From Nostoc sp. NOS(2021) (lineage in GTDB: Bacteria; Cyanobacteriota; Cyanobacteriia; Cyanobacteriales; Nostocaceae), in assembly GCF_017115025.1 (NCBI RefSeq), contig NZ_JABXKM010000036.1, forward strand, positions 1-36,574: DNA of 36,574 bases, read 5' to 3'. The notes under the pieces are model-generated. The model made no database searches. It worked only from the letters and a program-made list of their open reading frames with translations, and was not told the DNA's origin. Below are positions 24,297 through 32,781 of the stretch, one piece after another; the stretch's first letter is position 1; every line of letters begins with the position of its first letter. The translations under genes and the position numbers were made by a program.

Positions 24297-24525
24297 AAAG
24301 CCCACAGTTCAGTTAAGCATTTCTTCCTTCTCTTCCTTCGCGTCCTTCTCTTCGAGACACTTCGTGAACGCGTCCTTTGCGGTTCGTTAAAAAAATTGAC
24401 TTTAACAAAGAGTTAAGCCTTAACCCAACCGTATTGGGCTACAAAAAAAATAGTCAAAGCCAATCATGGTAATGACTCTAGCTGCTAAAATTCTGCTTTC
24501 TTAGATAATATGGGACAGTTTACCT

Positions 24526-25890
24526 ATGGATTCTCAGCATCGTCCATCTCCTGATTCGGAACAACAAACGACTTCTAGAAAACAAAAGCGCGGCATCGGT
24601 GGAATTGGTTGGGCTGTAATTGGTGCTGTTTTTTTTGCTAGCCTACTGGCCATAGGTATTCTGCCCCGGTTAAGCCAAAGGTCAGAATTACAAGCAGCAG
24701 TCAAGGAAGCAAGCACACTACCCTCAGTCAACGTGATCACTCCTCGTCGCGCTACTGCTACTACCAATTTGGAACTAACTGGCAGTGTTGTAGCCCTTAA
24801 CCAAACGACCATCTACGCTCGCAGTACTGGGTATTTGCGGCGCTGGTACGCAGACATTGGCGATCGCGTCCGATCTGGTCAGTTGTTGGCAGAGATTGAT
24901 TCACCAGACACCGATCAGCAAGTTCTGCAAGCGAACGCAGAGTTAGTGCAAGCACAAGCCAATGTGTCTCAAACTCGTGCTAGTTTAGCTAAAGGTATTT
25001 CTGATTTGAAGCAAGCCCGCGCTAATCTATTGATAGCACGGCAGAGCTGGGAGCGCTGGCAATTTCTTGTCAAGAAAGGTGCAGTAGCTCAACAAGATGC
25101 AGATACAAAATATGCTACATATCAGGCTAATATTGCCAGCGTTGAGGCAGCACAAAACACTGTTAATGCTGACTCTGCCAACATCAAAGCAGCACAAGCT
25201 AACGTCTACGCCAGTCAAGCAAACTTGCAGCGTAATACTGTATTGCAGTCTTATAAGAAAGTCACTGCTCCTTTCTCAGGAGTGATTACCGCACGTAACG
25301 TAAATACAGGTGTTTTAATTTCAGCAGGTAGTAGTAACACCAGTACTACTAGTAGCATCAGTACCAGCAACACCAATACTAGCAATACCAGCCTTTATAC
25401 TATTGCTGCTTATGACAAGCTAAACGTGAATGTGAGTGTTCCACAGAGTTTATCACAGTCACTTCAGACTGGTCAAACAGCACAAATTACAGTCAGAGAG
25501 TTACCACAGCGAGTGTTTACGGGTAAAGTAGTGCGTACTAGCAACGCTATAGATCCAAATACTCGCACTTTGCTGGCACAATTAGAAGTGCATAATTCTG
25601 ATGCTACGCTGCGACCTGGGATGTATGCCAATGTCAAATTTGCCATTAACCGCACCGATCCTCCCTTTGTTGTACCAGATAGTGCCTTAGTCGTTAACGC
25701 CGGAGGTACGCAGGTAGCAACTGTAACCAAAAACCAAACAGTGCATTATCAAAAAGTTGCCGTTGGGCGAGATTATGGTACTGAAGTAGAAATTACATCA
25801 GGTCTGACAGGAAATGAATCGCTCATTGCTACTCCTACGGTTGATGACACAGAGGGTTTGCGCGTGCAGCGAGTTGCACAAACAAAGTAG
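24526..25890 (+). CDS. RND efflux membrane fusion protein (periplasmic adaptor)
   Basis: This 454-residue adaptor links the RND permease to an outer-membrane channel. It has a membrane anchor (residues ~25-48, GIGWAVIGAVFFASLLAIGIL) and the barrel-sandwich/lipoyl half ARSTGYLRRWYADIGDRVRSGQLLAEIDSP (~98-127). A long alpha-helical hairpin follows (~128-245, rich in QAQANVSQTRA and KAAQANVYASQ), then the second lipoyl half TAPFSGVITARNVNTG. A Ser/Thr/Asn-rich insertion (~267-290) precedes the beta-barrel and membrane-proximal domains (LNVNVSVPQSL, LRPGMYANVKF). Only the permease-adaptor pair is present; no TolC-type channel gene is nearby. Confidence 0.93.
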   Translation: MDSQHRPSPDSEQQTTSRKQKRGIGGIGWAVIGAVFFASLLAIGILPRLSQRSELQAAVKEASTLPSVNVITPRRATATTNLELTGSVVALNQTTIYARSTGYLRRWYADIGDRVRSGQLLAEIDSPDTDQQVLQANAELVQAQANVSQTRASLAKGISDLKQARANLLIARQSWERWQFLVKKGAVAQQDADTKYATYQANIASVEAAQNTVNADSANIKAAQANVYASQANLQRNTVLQSYKKVTAPFSGVITARNVNTGVLISAGSSNTSTTSSISTSNTNTSNTSLYTIAAYDKLNVNVSVPQSLSQSLQTGQTAQITVRELPQRVFTGKVVRTSNAIDPNTRTLLAQLEVHNSDATLRPGMYANVKFAINRTDPPFVVPDSALVVNAGGTQVATVTKNQTVHYQKVAVGRDYGTEVEITSGLTGNESLIATPTVDDTEGLRVQRVAQTK

Positions 25891-26387
25891 ACTCAATGTT
25901 GTCAATTTATAGCGCTTTTCACCTAAGTAAGGAGTATCCTGAAAACCCTACTGAACAACTCATATATCGCGCAGTATTTTAGATGTTAAGCGATCGCTGA
26001 TGGTAGTTCTCAAAGCGATATCTATCGTAAGCGATCGCTAAGGCACATTTCCCTTAAAAAAAGCTCAATGCGATCGCTGTTGCATTTTTGGGAATTTTAA
26101 AATAGCGTTTACTGAGTACAGGCATGTTTAAAGGATTCGGTCGCCGTCAGAAAAAAAGGGGGGGATTTGGAGAGCAGCGATATAGATATGTTATATATCT
26201 ACTGGCGATTCACTGGAAATATTTAACTATTTAAATCCAATTATCAACAACAGATATACAACATTAACTACTCAATCTAAATAAGCATGTCTGGTTTGGG
26301 TCATTTTGATTGCCAACAAAGGCAAAAAATTAAATGCTCATTCGATCTGAATTACAAATTTCAATCAAAGCAAGTATCTGAACAGAG
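25891..26387. other. About 500 bp without a gene; HIP1 cluster
   Basis: Three GCGATCGC octamers occur within 90 bp (25990, 26031, 26070). A 36-codon frame from 26124 (MFKGFGRRQKKRGG) has no ribosome site and is not supported. No terminator stands out. Confidence 0.5.
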
Positions 26388-26789
26388 TTATTCAGGGAAT
26401 AACACACTATCAATGACATGGATAACACCATTGTCAGCTTCCACATCCGAAGTCACAATGTAAGCATCATTCACCTTAACATTATTCTCAGCATTAACTT
26501 TGATATCTTTTCCCTCGGTCGTTGTTAGCTTTTGCAACTGAACTAAATCAGCCGCATTAATCTTGCCAGAAACCACATGGTACTCTAAAACCTTTCTTAA
26601 CTTAATCACATCCTGTAGTAGTTCTTCTACGGCTCCTGATGGGAGCTTGGAAAAGGCTTCGTCTGTTGGTGCAAAGACAGTAAATGGCCCATCTCCCTTA
26701 AGTGCAGTATCAAGACCAGCAGTAGTAATAGCTGTTACCAAGGTGTTGAAAGAACCTGCATTAATTGCAGTATCTATAATATCCGGCAT
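26388..26789 (-). CDS. Fasciclin (FAS1) domain protein
   Basis: The 133-residue protein is a single FAS1 (beta-Ig-H3) domain. It carries GPFTVFAPTDEAFSKLP (H1 box, residues ~34-50), LRKVLEYHVVSGKI (YH motif) and NGVIHVIDSVLFPE (H2 box at the end). FAS1 domains mediate adhesion or surface association. There is no N-terminal signal peptide, so its location is unclear; short FAS1 proteins lacking a signal are frequent in cyanobacteria as I recall. GAGGTGA lies about 8 bp before the ATG at 26789. Confidence 0.93.
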   Translation of the reverse strand: MPDIIDTAINAGSFNTLVTAITTAGLDTALKGDGPFTVFAPTDEAFSKLPSGAVEELLQDVIKLRKVLEYHVVSGKINAADLVQLQKLTTTEGKDIKVNAENNVKVNDAYIVTSDVEADNGVIHVIDSVLFPE

Positions 26790-27130
26790 CTGATGTCACC
26801 TCAATTGTGTGAAAACTTGATGTTAAAAGATTTAACACATAAGTGTATTTTTAAGCTATGAACCTAAGCTAGATTCAATTGAAGAATGCCCCCCGTCCAA
26901 ATAACAGCCCAATCACAGCAAGCTACTGAGTAATACTGCGACTACAAAGTGCATGACCGAATGCTGGCGGTGATGTAGAAAGTTGTCGGGTGTGTAGTAG
27001 TGCTGTTCACCCAAAGGCAGCGGGGAGTGTGGGGTGCTGAGTAACAAACAATACTCGTCACTACAGCCGCATTTCTAATTTACAGTTGGAAAACTGGATT
27101 TCACCTTAAAAAATATTAGATAAAATAGAA
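26790..27130. other. Intergenic, no recognised feature
   Basis: 341 bp with no convincing frame, hairpin or RNA signature. It separates the divergent FAS1 gene from the degenerate 27131 gene. Confidence 0.4.
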
Positions 27131-27363
27131 ATGACTGCACAAGTAAAAAATCAACGTATTCAAATAAATTTAGATTTATCGCCAAAACTTTATGAGACAC
27201 TAAATAATCTGGCGCAATATATTAATGGAGATAATGCTAAGGTACTGTTAAAAGCTACGCCTACACACTCCTAGAAGTAGCTGTATAAGCCAAACAAAAA
27301 GGCAAGCATATCTGGATTGCAGATGATAACCAAAATATTGAAACTGAAATTATTGGCATCTAA
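27131..27363 (+). pseudogene. Decayed ribbon-helix-helix-type small protein gene
   Basis: The frame from the ATG at 27131 reads MTAQVKNQRIQINLDLSPKL and continues YETLNNLAQYINGDNAKVLLKA, a ribbon-helix-helix-like pattern. It then runs into PTHS and TAG. In another frame the expected continuation appears: TLLEVAV, a TAA where Glu would be normal, then AKQKGKHIWIADDNQNIETE and IIGI with a stop at 27361-27363. So one frameshift (a few extra bases near 27260) and one nonsense mutation separate it from a ~76-residue ancestor. The ending IIGI is typical of a small cyanobacterial family I recall. It lies 5 bp before the intact 27369 gene, its probable operon partner. Confidence 0.7.
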
Positions 27364-27368
27364 ACAAC

Positions 27369-27620
27369 ATGACAGATATAACAGATTTATCAAAAGTAAT
27401 TGCCAACAAAGGTGACAATCCACTAATTCTGTCACCTGTAGACTTGCAGTCACAAGAAGACGTAGAACTTGAGCGAAAACTGCGAGAACTCAAGTTTAAA
27501 CAAGAACTAAGAAAAGATTGGATTTTATTTATTGTCAGAGATGTAGTAATTTTTCCTGCCGCTATCCTTTTTATTTTTGCTGTCAGTGGTTATTCCCTAT
27601 TTACTCAGATTCATAGGTAA
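27369..27620 (+). CDS. Small single-pass membrane protein, unknown function
   Basis: The 83-residue protein has a charged N-terminal half (LQSQEDVELERKLRELKFKQELRKDW) and one membrane helix at ~55-78 (DVVIFPAAILFIFAVSGYSLF). No family function is known to me. It follows the decayed ribbon-helix-helix gene by 5 bp. Such a pair seems to recur in Nostoc-type genomes, which suggests it was once cotranscribed; with its partner broken, its present role is uncertain. Confidence 0.65.
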   Translation: MTDITDLSKVIANKGDNPLILSPVDLQSQEDVELERKLRELKFKQELRKDWILFIVRDVVIFPAAILFIFAVSGYSLFTQIHR

Positions 27621-27678
27621 CTTATCACAGTTAGTCGAATAAAAAGACCTCTCCCTGGTTTTGCTACGCAAAACCTAT

Positions 27679-27721
27679 CCCTCTCCGACTCGGAGAGGGA
27701 CAGACTTGAACTTTAGTTCAA
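27679..27721. repeat. Two adjacent palindromes in the 27621-27967 gap
   Basis: CCCTCTCCG/CGGAGAGGG (27679-27699) and CTTGAAC/GTTCAAG (27705-27721) lie within a C/T-rich repeat (GACCTCTCCCTGG to GGAGAGG). A further CTCTGCGTTCTCTGCGGTT stretch at ~27767 belongs to a dispersed repeat. No gene is present in this 347-bp gap. Confidence 0.55.
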
Positions 27722-27967
27722 GGCAAGGAGAGGTTCATCCAACTCACGTTAAATTAATTATTTCTCTCTGCGTTCTCTGCGGTTATTTAAAAAATCTTAC
27801 AACTTATCTACTTCAGTGCAATTGCGTAACTAATTTTACAGACGACGAAGCCAACTTGCTACAAGTAGACTGATCTTTATATCCACACAAATTTTGCTGG
27901 ATATAAGGATTACCGCAATTGGTAAATCTGCAAATAAGTAAGTACTTGATGGAAATAATCTAAAAAT

Positions 27968-28555
27968 ATGGGGCTTTTAATATTTTCTGTTGCTTTAGTC
28001 GCCATTGTTGCTGTAATTATCATTAATGGCTACAACGATTTAGTCAAGTATCGCAACCGTTACAAAAATGCTTACTCTCAAATCGATGTTCAATTACAGC
28101 GTCGCTATGACTTAATTCCCAACTTGGTGGAAACTGCCAAAGGGTACATGAAACATGAGCGAGAAACCTTAGAAGCAGTTATTGCCGCCCGGAATTCTGC
28201 AATTAATGCTAGCAGTCGCGCCGCGCAAAATCCCGGCGATCCCCAAGCGATGCAACAGTTAGGCAATGCTGAAGGGGCGCTGACGGGTGCGTTAAGTCGC
28301 CTGATGGTACTTTCAGAATCTTATCCAGAATTGAAAGCCGATCGCGCCATGACTCAGGTGATGGAAGAATTATCTTCCACCGAAAACCGGATTGCTTTTG
28401 CACGTCAAGCTTTTAATGATGCGGTAACACTTTACAACACCAAGAGCGAATCTTTCCCCAGCAACCTTGTAGCAAATACTTTTAACTTTACTGTTGCAGA
28501 ATTGCTCGCCGAAGCTACTCCAGAAATGAGAAATGCTCCACGCGTGTCTTTTTAG
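27968..28555 (+). CDS. LemA family protein
   Basis: The 195-residue protein has an N-terminal membrane helix (~3-20, LLIFSVALVAIVAVIIING). The LemA signature follows: YNDLVKYRNRYKNAYSQIDVQLQRRYDLIPNLVETAKGYMKHE, then helical RLMVLSESYPELKADRAMTQVMEEL, ENRIAFARQAFNDAVTLYN and FPSNLVA. LemA proteins form a coiled four-helix-like fold exposed outside the membrane; the function is not settled. It is 6 bp upstream of the M48 protease gene, a pairing known from other bacteria, and the two are almost certainly cotranscribed. Confidence 0.95.
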   Translation: MGLLIFSVALVAIVAVIIINGYNDLVKYRNRYKNAYSQIDVQLQRRYDLIPNLVETAKGYMKHERETLEAVIAARNSAINASSRAAQNPGDPQAMQQLGNAEGALTGALSRLMVLSESYPELKADRAMTQVMEELSSTENRIAFARQAFNDAVTLYNTKSESFPSNLVANTFNFTVAELLAEATPEMRNAPRVSF

Positions 28556-28561
28556 GTATCT

Positions 28562-30478
28562 ATGAATTTCTTTGAACATCAGGATCGGGCACGCCAAAAT
28601 ACGCAACAATTAATCGGGTTATTTTCCTTGTCGATCGCAGTCATGATTATGGCGATTTATATTGCCACTTTATTTCTGTTCCGCATGGCTCCCCGGATTT
28701 GGTGGCATCCAGGGTTATTTCTCTACGTGACTGGGATTACAATAATTGCGATCGCAGTGGGAAGCTTATATAAAATTGCTTATCTCCGGGAGGGCGGAAG
28801 CGTAATTGCCCAAGAGTTGGGAGGAAGACTCCTGCTACCAGATACGGCAGATGAACAAGGGCGACAACTATTAAATATTGTCGAGGAAATGGCGATCGCT
28901 TCTGGTATTTCGGTGCCAGAAGTTTATCTCCTTGAAAGAGAAACCAGCATTAATGCTTTTGCTGCCGGATTTACGCCCAATGATGCTGTAATTGGAGTTA
29001 CCCGTGGAACTTTGCAACACCTGAGCCGAGATGAGCTACAAGGAGTCATCGGCCACGAATTCAGTCATATTCTCAATGGAGATATGCGGCTGAATTTGCG
29101 TTTGGTGGGACTACTGCACGGAATTTTGTTCATTTATTTAACCGGGGAATTGCTGTGGCGGATTCGTGGTAGTTCCCGCGAAGAGAAGGGTTTCCCCCTG
29201 TGGGCGTTTGGTTTAGCACTGATGGCAATTGGCGGTATCGGATTACTCTGCGGGCGTATGATTAAAGCCGCCGTTTCTCGCCAACGCGAATTTCTCGCCG
29301 ATGCTTCGGCTGTACAGTTCACTCGTAACCCCAATGGACTTACCGGAGTCTTCCAAAAACTCCAAAAGATGGATTCACGCTTGATTTCGCCCGCAGCAGA
29401 AGCCGCCAGCCACATGTTTTTTGGCAATGCCCTCAACCCTTCTTTCTGGGAAAATATGTTTTCTACCCACCCGCCCCTAGCAGAACGTATCCGCCGGGTT
29501 GGGGATTTAAATGCTCGCAATTTAGCAGCAATGCCATCTCGCAATCAGATACGTACTTCTACTTCTTCCCAGGAATCCTTAACAATGGGCTTTGCTGGTG
29601 GTGACAACGCCACCCCAGAACAGGTTGTAAACCAAGTTGGAAGCGTCACACCAGAGCATTTTGCCCATGCTCAAGCGCTGTTGTCGCAGTTACCAGAATC
29701 CCTGCGCTTGGGTGTGCGGGAGCAGCAAAGTGCAATGGCGATCGCTTTTGCGCTAGCGTTAGATACAGAAAATCTCCAAATCCAAGAACGTCAAATTGCT
29801 TGGTTACGCGAGGTGCAGCCTGCTGATTTGGTAGAGAAAACCCTGGAATTGAGTAGCGAAATTAGCCAGTTAGATCCCAGCATTCGCTTGCCACTTGTGG
29901 ATTTGGCAGTATCCGTATTACGCCAAAATTCTGCCAAAGAATGCCAAAGTCTATGCAAATGCGTCCACGGTTTAGTTATAGCCACCGGAAGTTTATCACA
30001 GTGGCATTTTGTGTTGCAGTTAATACTGTGGCATCGTCTCCAACCTAGTATAAATCCCACATCTGCTACAACGGTAGAATTTACCGCTATAGAACAGATT
30101 TGGCCAGATAGTTTATTAGTACTGTCGGCACTTGCACATGTCGGACACTCTCAACCCGATGCAATTACCTACGCATTTCGTTCTGGAGTTTTTCGACTTC
30201 CCAAAGCTGGAGAGCAAGAAAAACCAGAAACACCAGTTACCTGTAATTTCACTGAACTCAAAAAGAGTATTGAGCGCCTTCGCCTTGCCACTCCCAAACT
30301 CAAGCAGGCTATTGTTGATGCTTGCGCCCACACGGTACTATTAGATAACAAAGTTACTCCATCAGAAGCAGATTTACTAAGAGCGATCGCTATGACGCTA
30401 GATTGTCCCATCCCGCCATTTTTAAATCCTCAGCGTAGCGTTTCAAAACAGAAACAATCTTCTCCAAAGCGAAGTTAA
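28562..30478 (+). CDS. M48-family membrane zinc metalloprotease (HtpX-like) with long C-terminal region
   Basis: The 638-residue protein has two N-terminal membrane helices (~17-40 and ~52-72). The zinc site is HEFSH (165-169) in GVIGHEFSHILNGD, with the third ligand Glu243 in QREFLADASAVQ. Further membrane segments flank this region (~180-196, ~212-230). Residues ~290-310 (FWENMFSTHPPLAERIRRV) close the peptidase domain. A ~300-residue helical C-terminal extension of unknown role follows; HtpX itself is about 290 residues, so this is a long variant. M48 proteases take part in membrane protein quality control. It forms an operon with lemA and is followed by a terminator. Confidence 0.93.
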   Translation: MNFFEHQDRARQNTQQLIGLFSLSIAVMIMAIYIATLFLFRMAPRIWWHPGLFLYVTGITIIAIAVGSLYKIAYLREGGSVIAQELGGRLLLPDTADEQGRQLLNIVEEMAIASGISVPEVYLLERETSINAFAAGFTPNDAVIGVTRGTLQHLSRDELQGVIGHEFSHILNGDMRLNLRLVGLLHGILFIYLTGELLWRIRGSSREEKGFPLWAFGLALMAIGGIGLLCGRMIKAAVSRQREFLADASAVQFTRNPNGLTGVFQKLQKMDSRLISPAAEAASHMFFGNALNPSFWENMFSTHPPLAERIRRVGDLNARNLAAMPSRNQIRTSTSSQESLTMGFAGGDNATPEQVVNQVGSVTPEHFAHAQALLSQLPESLRLGVREQQSAMAIAFALALDTENLQIQERQIAWLREVQPADLVEKTLELSSEISQLDPSIRLPLVDLAVSVLRQNSAKECQSLCKCVHGLVIATGSLSQWHFVLQLILWHRLQPSINPTSATTVEFTAIEQIWPDSLLVLSALAHVGHSQPDAITYAFRSGVFRLPKAGEQEKPETPVTCNFTELKKSIERLRLATPKLKQAIVDACAHTVLLDNKVTPSEADLLRAIAMTLDCPIPPFLNPQRSVSKQKQSSPKRS

Positions 30479-30518
30479 TGTAACCAGTGAGACGCGATTA
30501 TTGATAACTAAACAAATA

Positions 30519-30542
30519 AAGTCCGCAAAGACGGACTTTTCC
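30519..30542 (+). terminator. Intrinsic terminator of the lemA-M48 operon
   Basis: AAGTCCG (30519-30525) pairs with CGGACTT (30532-30538), loop CAAAGA, followed by a T run. It lies 40 bp past the M48 stop. The remaining gap to 30815 is A/T-rich and has no gene. Confidence 0.8.
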
Positions 30543-30815
30543 ATTATTCTTTCTTGTCGTTGCAAATGGCTGTTTACCAGAACAATAACCTATTGCATTT
30601 TCATTGCATTTACAGGAAATTGATTTATTTTCGTTCTCGTTACTCTTATACTATAAATAGTTATCTTGGCAAAACAGTATCATATTGTACAAAAATTCTT
30701 TACATTGCCTAGAAGTAATTAATTTACTTAAAAAAGTTTAGACAAAATGCCAGCATTCCAGAAATTTGATTGCTATATTAGATTAAATAACTATTCTGGC
30801 AAGGGTTGAAAAGCT

Positions 30816-31535
30816 GTGCGGGATGATTTACAGGGCTTGAAAATTAGTCAATATGAACTGCAAAAGCTGACTAATTTGCCTGTTAATGAGGAACTTTTAA
30901 TCATTACAAATCCTCTGAAAACATTAGCAAAGATATATATACAAAAGCTGAAAAGCTCTGAAGGGGCAACTGTAGTCTTTATTGGATTTTCTACATTTGT
31001 TTTTGTGTATATTTTATTTGATATAATTATTAAATTTTTTGTGACGTGGATAACAATTCCATCTTGGATATTGTTAATTATCTTAGGTCTTTGGGTTGGT
31101 GGTCTGACGCAAACTATCTTATATTTAATATGGAAAACTAGAAATAAAATTGTCAAAACTAATATGACAAAATCGCTGCAAATTCTGTTAAATGAGGTTA
31201 ATAGATACAATACTGTTATTAGAGTAATAGATATCAATGACCAAATAGAAGAAGCTGGTAATCCAGAAGTAGTTATAAAGGAAAGAGAGGGTGTTATCGA
31301 AGCGCTTAAACTCACCAAAAATGATTTAGTTCGCGCTTTGAAGACAGAAAAGATTTTGAGAGAGAATAAGAGCTTTATCCTTGGTAATACAGAACTATTT
31401 GTTAACAACTTAGCAACTTTAACAGCCATGCAAGTAACTGAACAGGCTACTGAGCATGGAAGGTTACTCAATGAAGCATTACAAATTGCCTTAGATGTGC
31501 AACACGAAATGAAAAAATTACAGACTCAGCGTTAA
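30816..31535 (+). CDS. Two-pass membrane protein with cytosolic coiled coil, unknown function
   Basis: The 239-residue frame begins at GTG (30816). It has two membrane helices (residues ~53-73, VVFIGFSTFVFVYILFDIIIKF, and ~80-104, PSWILLIILGLWVGGLTQTILYL). A long helical C-terminal part follows (EVNRYNTVIRVIDINDQIEE to ALQIALDVQHEMKKLQTQ). No enzymatic motif is visible. It might be a small cyanobacterial hypothetical family; I cannot name it. There is no clear Shine-Dalgarno, so an alternative start slightly downstream is possible. Confidence 0.68.
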   Translation: MRDDLQGLKISQYELQKLTNLPVNEELLIITNPLKTLAKIYIQKLKSSEGATVVFIGFSTFVFVYILFDIIIKFFVTWITIPSWILLIILGLWVGGLTQTILYLIWKTRNKIVKTNMTKSLQILLNEVNRYNTVIRVIDINDQIEEAGNPEVVIKEREGVIEALKLTKNDLVRALKTEKILRENKSFILGNTELFVNNLATLTAMQVTEQATEHGRLLNEALQIALDVQHEMKKLQTQR

Positions 31536-31623
31536 AGTAATTCGTAATTCGTAAGGGGGATTTAGAAAGCACTCCTGAATTCACAAAGGTTGAAACCCAA
31601 TCCCCTTGTGTCTGGCTTAATTT

Positions 31624-31674
31624 TCCCTGTTTCCTTGTTCCCTGTTCCCTTGTTCCCTGTTCCCTGTTCCCTTT
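31624..31674. repeat. Heptamer tandem array (CCCTGTT)
   Basis: About seven imperfect copies of CCCTGTT (GGGAACA on the other strand) run in tandem, like short tandemly repeated repetitive sequences of heterocystous cyanobacteria. A smaller copy stands near 35093-35110. The rest of 31536-31859 has no certain gene. Confidence 0.75.
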
Positions 31675-31859
31675 CACTCAGCACTCAGTAAGAGTTGGAG
31701 AAAGCCTAAATGCTCCCGATAAGTCCATAGACGCTGTTGCAGGTTAAGGCAATGTAAGGGACTCGCCAGACATCCTCAATGGCTTTTTCCATAATCCTTC
31801 CCACGGTTGCAATCCCCGGTCTAACATAAAGAATATTCGTAAAGTGATCGCTTATCCGC

Positions 31860-32627
31860 ATGGACTGGAAAGAAGTCAGAGGTAACTGGGTAATCATTCC
31901 CCGAAATCCCATAGGTATCATCCATTTTTTAGGAGGTGCATTTGTCGCCACTGCACCGCACATCACTTATCGCTGGTTACTCGAACAACTGGCAAGTAAA
32001 GGTTATGTTGTAATTGCTACGCCTTTCGTCAATACATTGGATCATACTGCGATCGCAAAATCTGTGTTGCTAAACTTTGACCGCACCCTCGAACGCTTAC
32101 ATGACTCTGGGGCATTACGCAAGCTTTACTTCCCCATCTACGGCGTTGGACACAGCATGGGCTGTAAACTTCACTTGCTGATTGGTAGCCTCTTTAAAGT
32201 TGAACGCGCAGGCAATATTTTAATATCCTTCAACAACTACGCCGCTAAAGAAGCTATCCCCCTAGTAGAACAGTTCAATTCTACTTTGAAAATCGAGTTT
32301 ACCCCCTCACCGTCGGAAACTAACAAGCTTGTTCAAGAGCGTTACAATATCCGGCGCAATTTATTAATAAAATTTAGCAATGACACCATTGATCAATCGG
32401 CAGCTTTAACCAAAATCTTACAAGAACGTTTTGATGAGATGGTGACAGCACAAACGTTACCAGGAACTCATACAACACCTCTAGGTCAAGATATTAAATG
32501 GCAAACTGGAACATCTTTCACTCCCTTTGACGCTTTAGGGCAATGGTTCAAGCAAGAAGCATACCGTGACTTGAACCAGCTAAAAAATAGCATCCTTTTG
32601 TGGGTGAATCCTCTTGCACCCCCATAA
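31860..32627 (+). CDS. DUF1350 family, alpha/beta-hydrolase-like protein
   Basis: The 255-residue protein reads WKEVRGNWVIIPRNPIGIIHFLGGAFVATAPHITYRWLLEQLASKGYVVIATPF, the start of DUF1350, with an oxyanion-type LGGAF. A nucleophile elbow YGVGHSMGCKLH (Ser in GHSMG, ~residue 99) follows. Near the end is LPGTHTTPLGQD, whose His could complete a catalytic triad. The family is found in cyanobacteria and plastids; its substrate is not known. It is monocistronic, with no signal peptide. Confidence 0.88.
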   Translation: MDWKEVRGNWVIIPRNPIGIIHFLGGAFVATAPHITYRWLLEQLASKGYVVIATPFVNTLDHTAIAKSVLLNFDRTLERLHDSGALRKLYFPIYGVGHSMGCKLHLLIGSLFKVERAGNILISFNNYAAKEAIPLVEQFNSTLKIEFTPSPSETNKLVQERYNIRRNLLIKFSNDTIDQSAALTKILQERFDEMVTAQTLPGTHTTPLGQDIKWQTGTSFTPFDALGQWFKQEAYRDLNQLKNSILLWVNPLAPP

Positions 32628-32781
32628 TATTTTATGACGTTAAAAAGTCATGAGTTCGACGGAAAAATATAAATGAGTTAGTAGTATTTTGGGATTAATA
32701 CTACTAACTTATTAGCCAAGATCCTATTTTTATTTTCTATTTTTACAGCAAACTATTAATGAGTGTTTCCTACAAATTTCT

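Noticed and set aside
26124-26234. Small basic frame starting MFKGFGRRQKK
   Set aside because: No ribosome site and no likeness to a known small protein; its base runs are a homopolymer tract.
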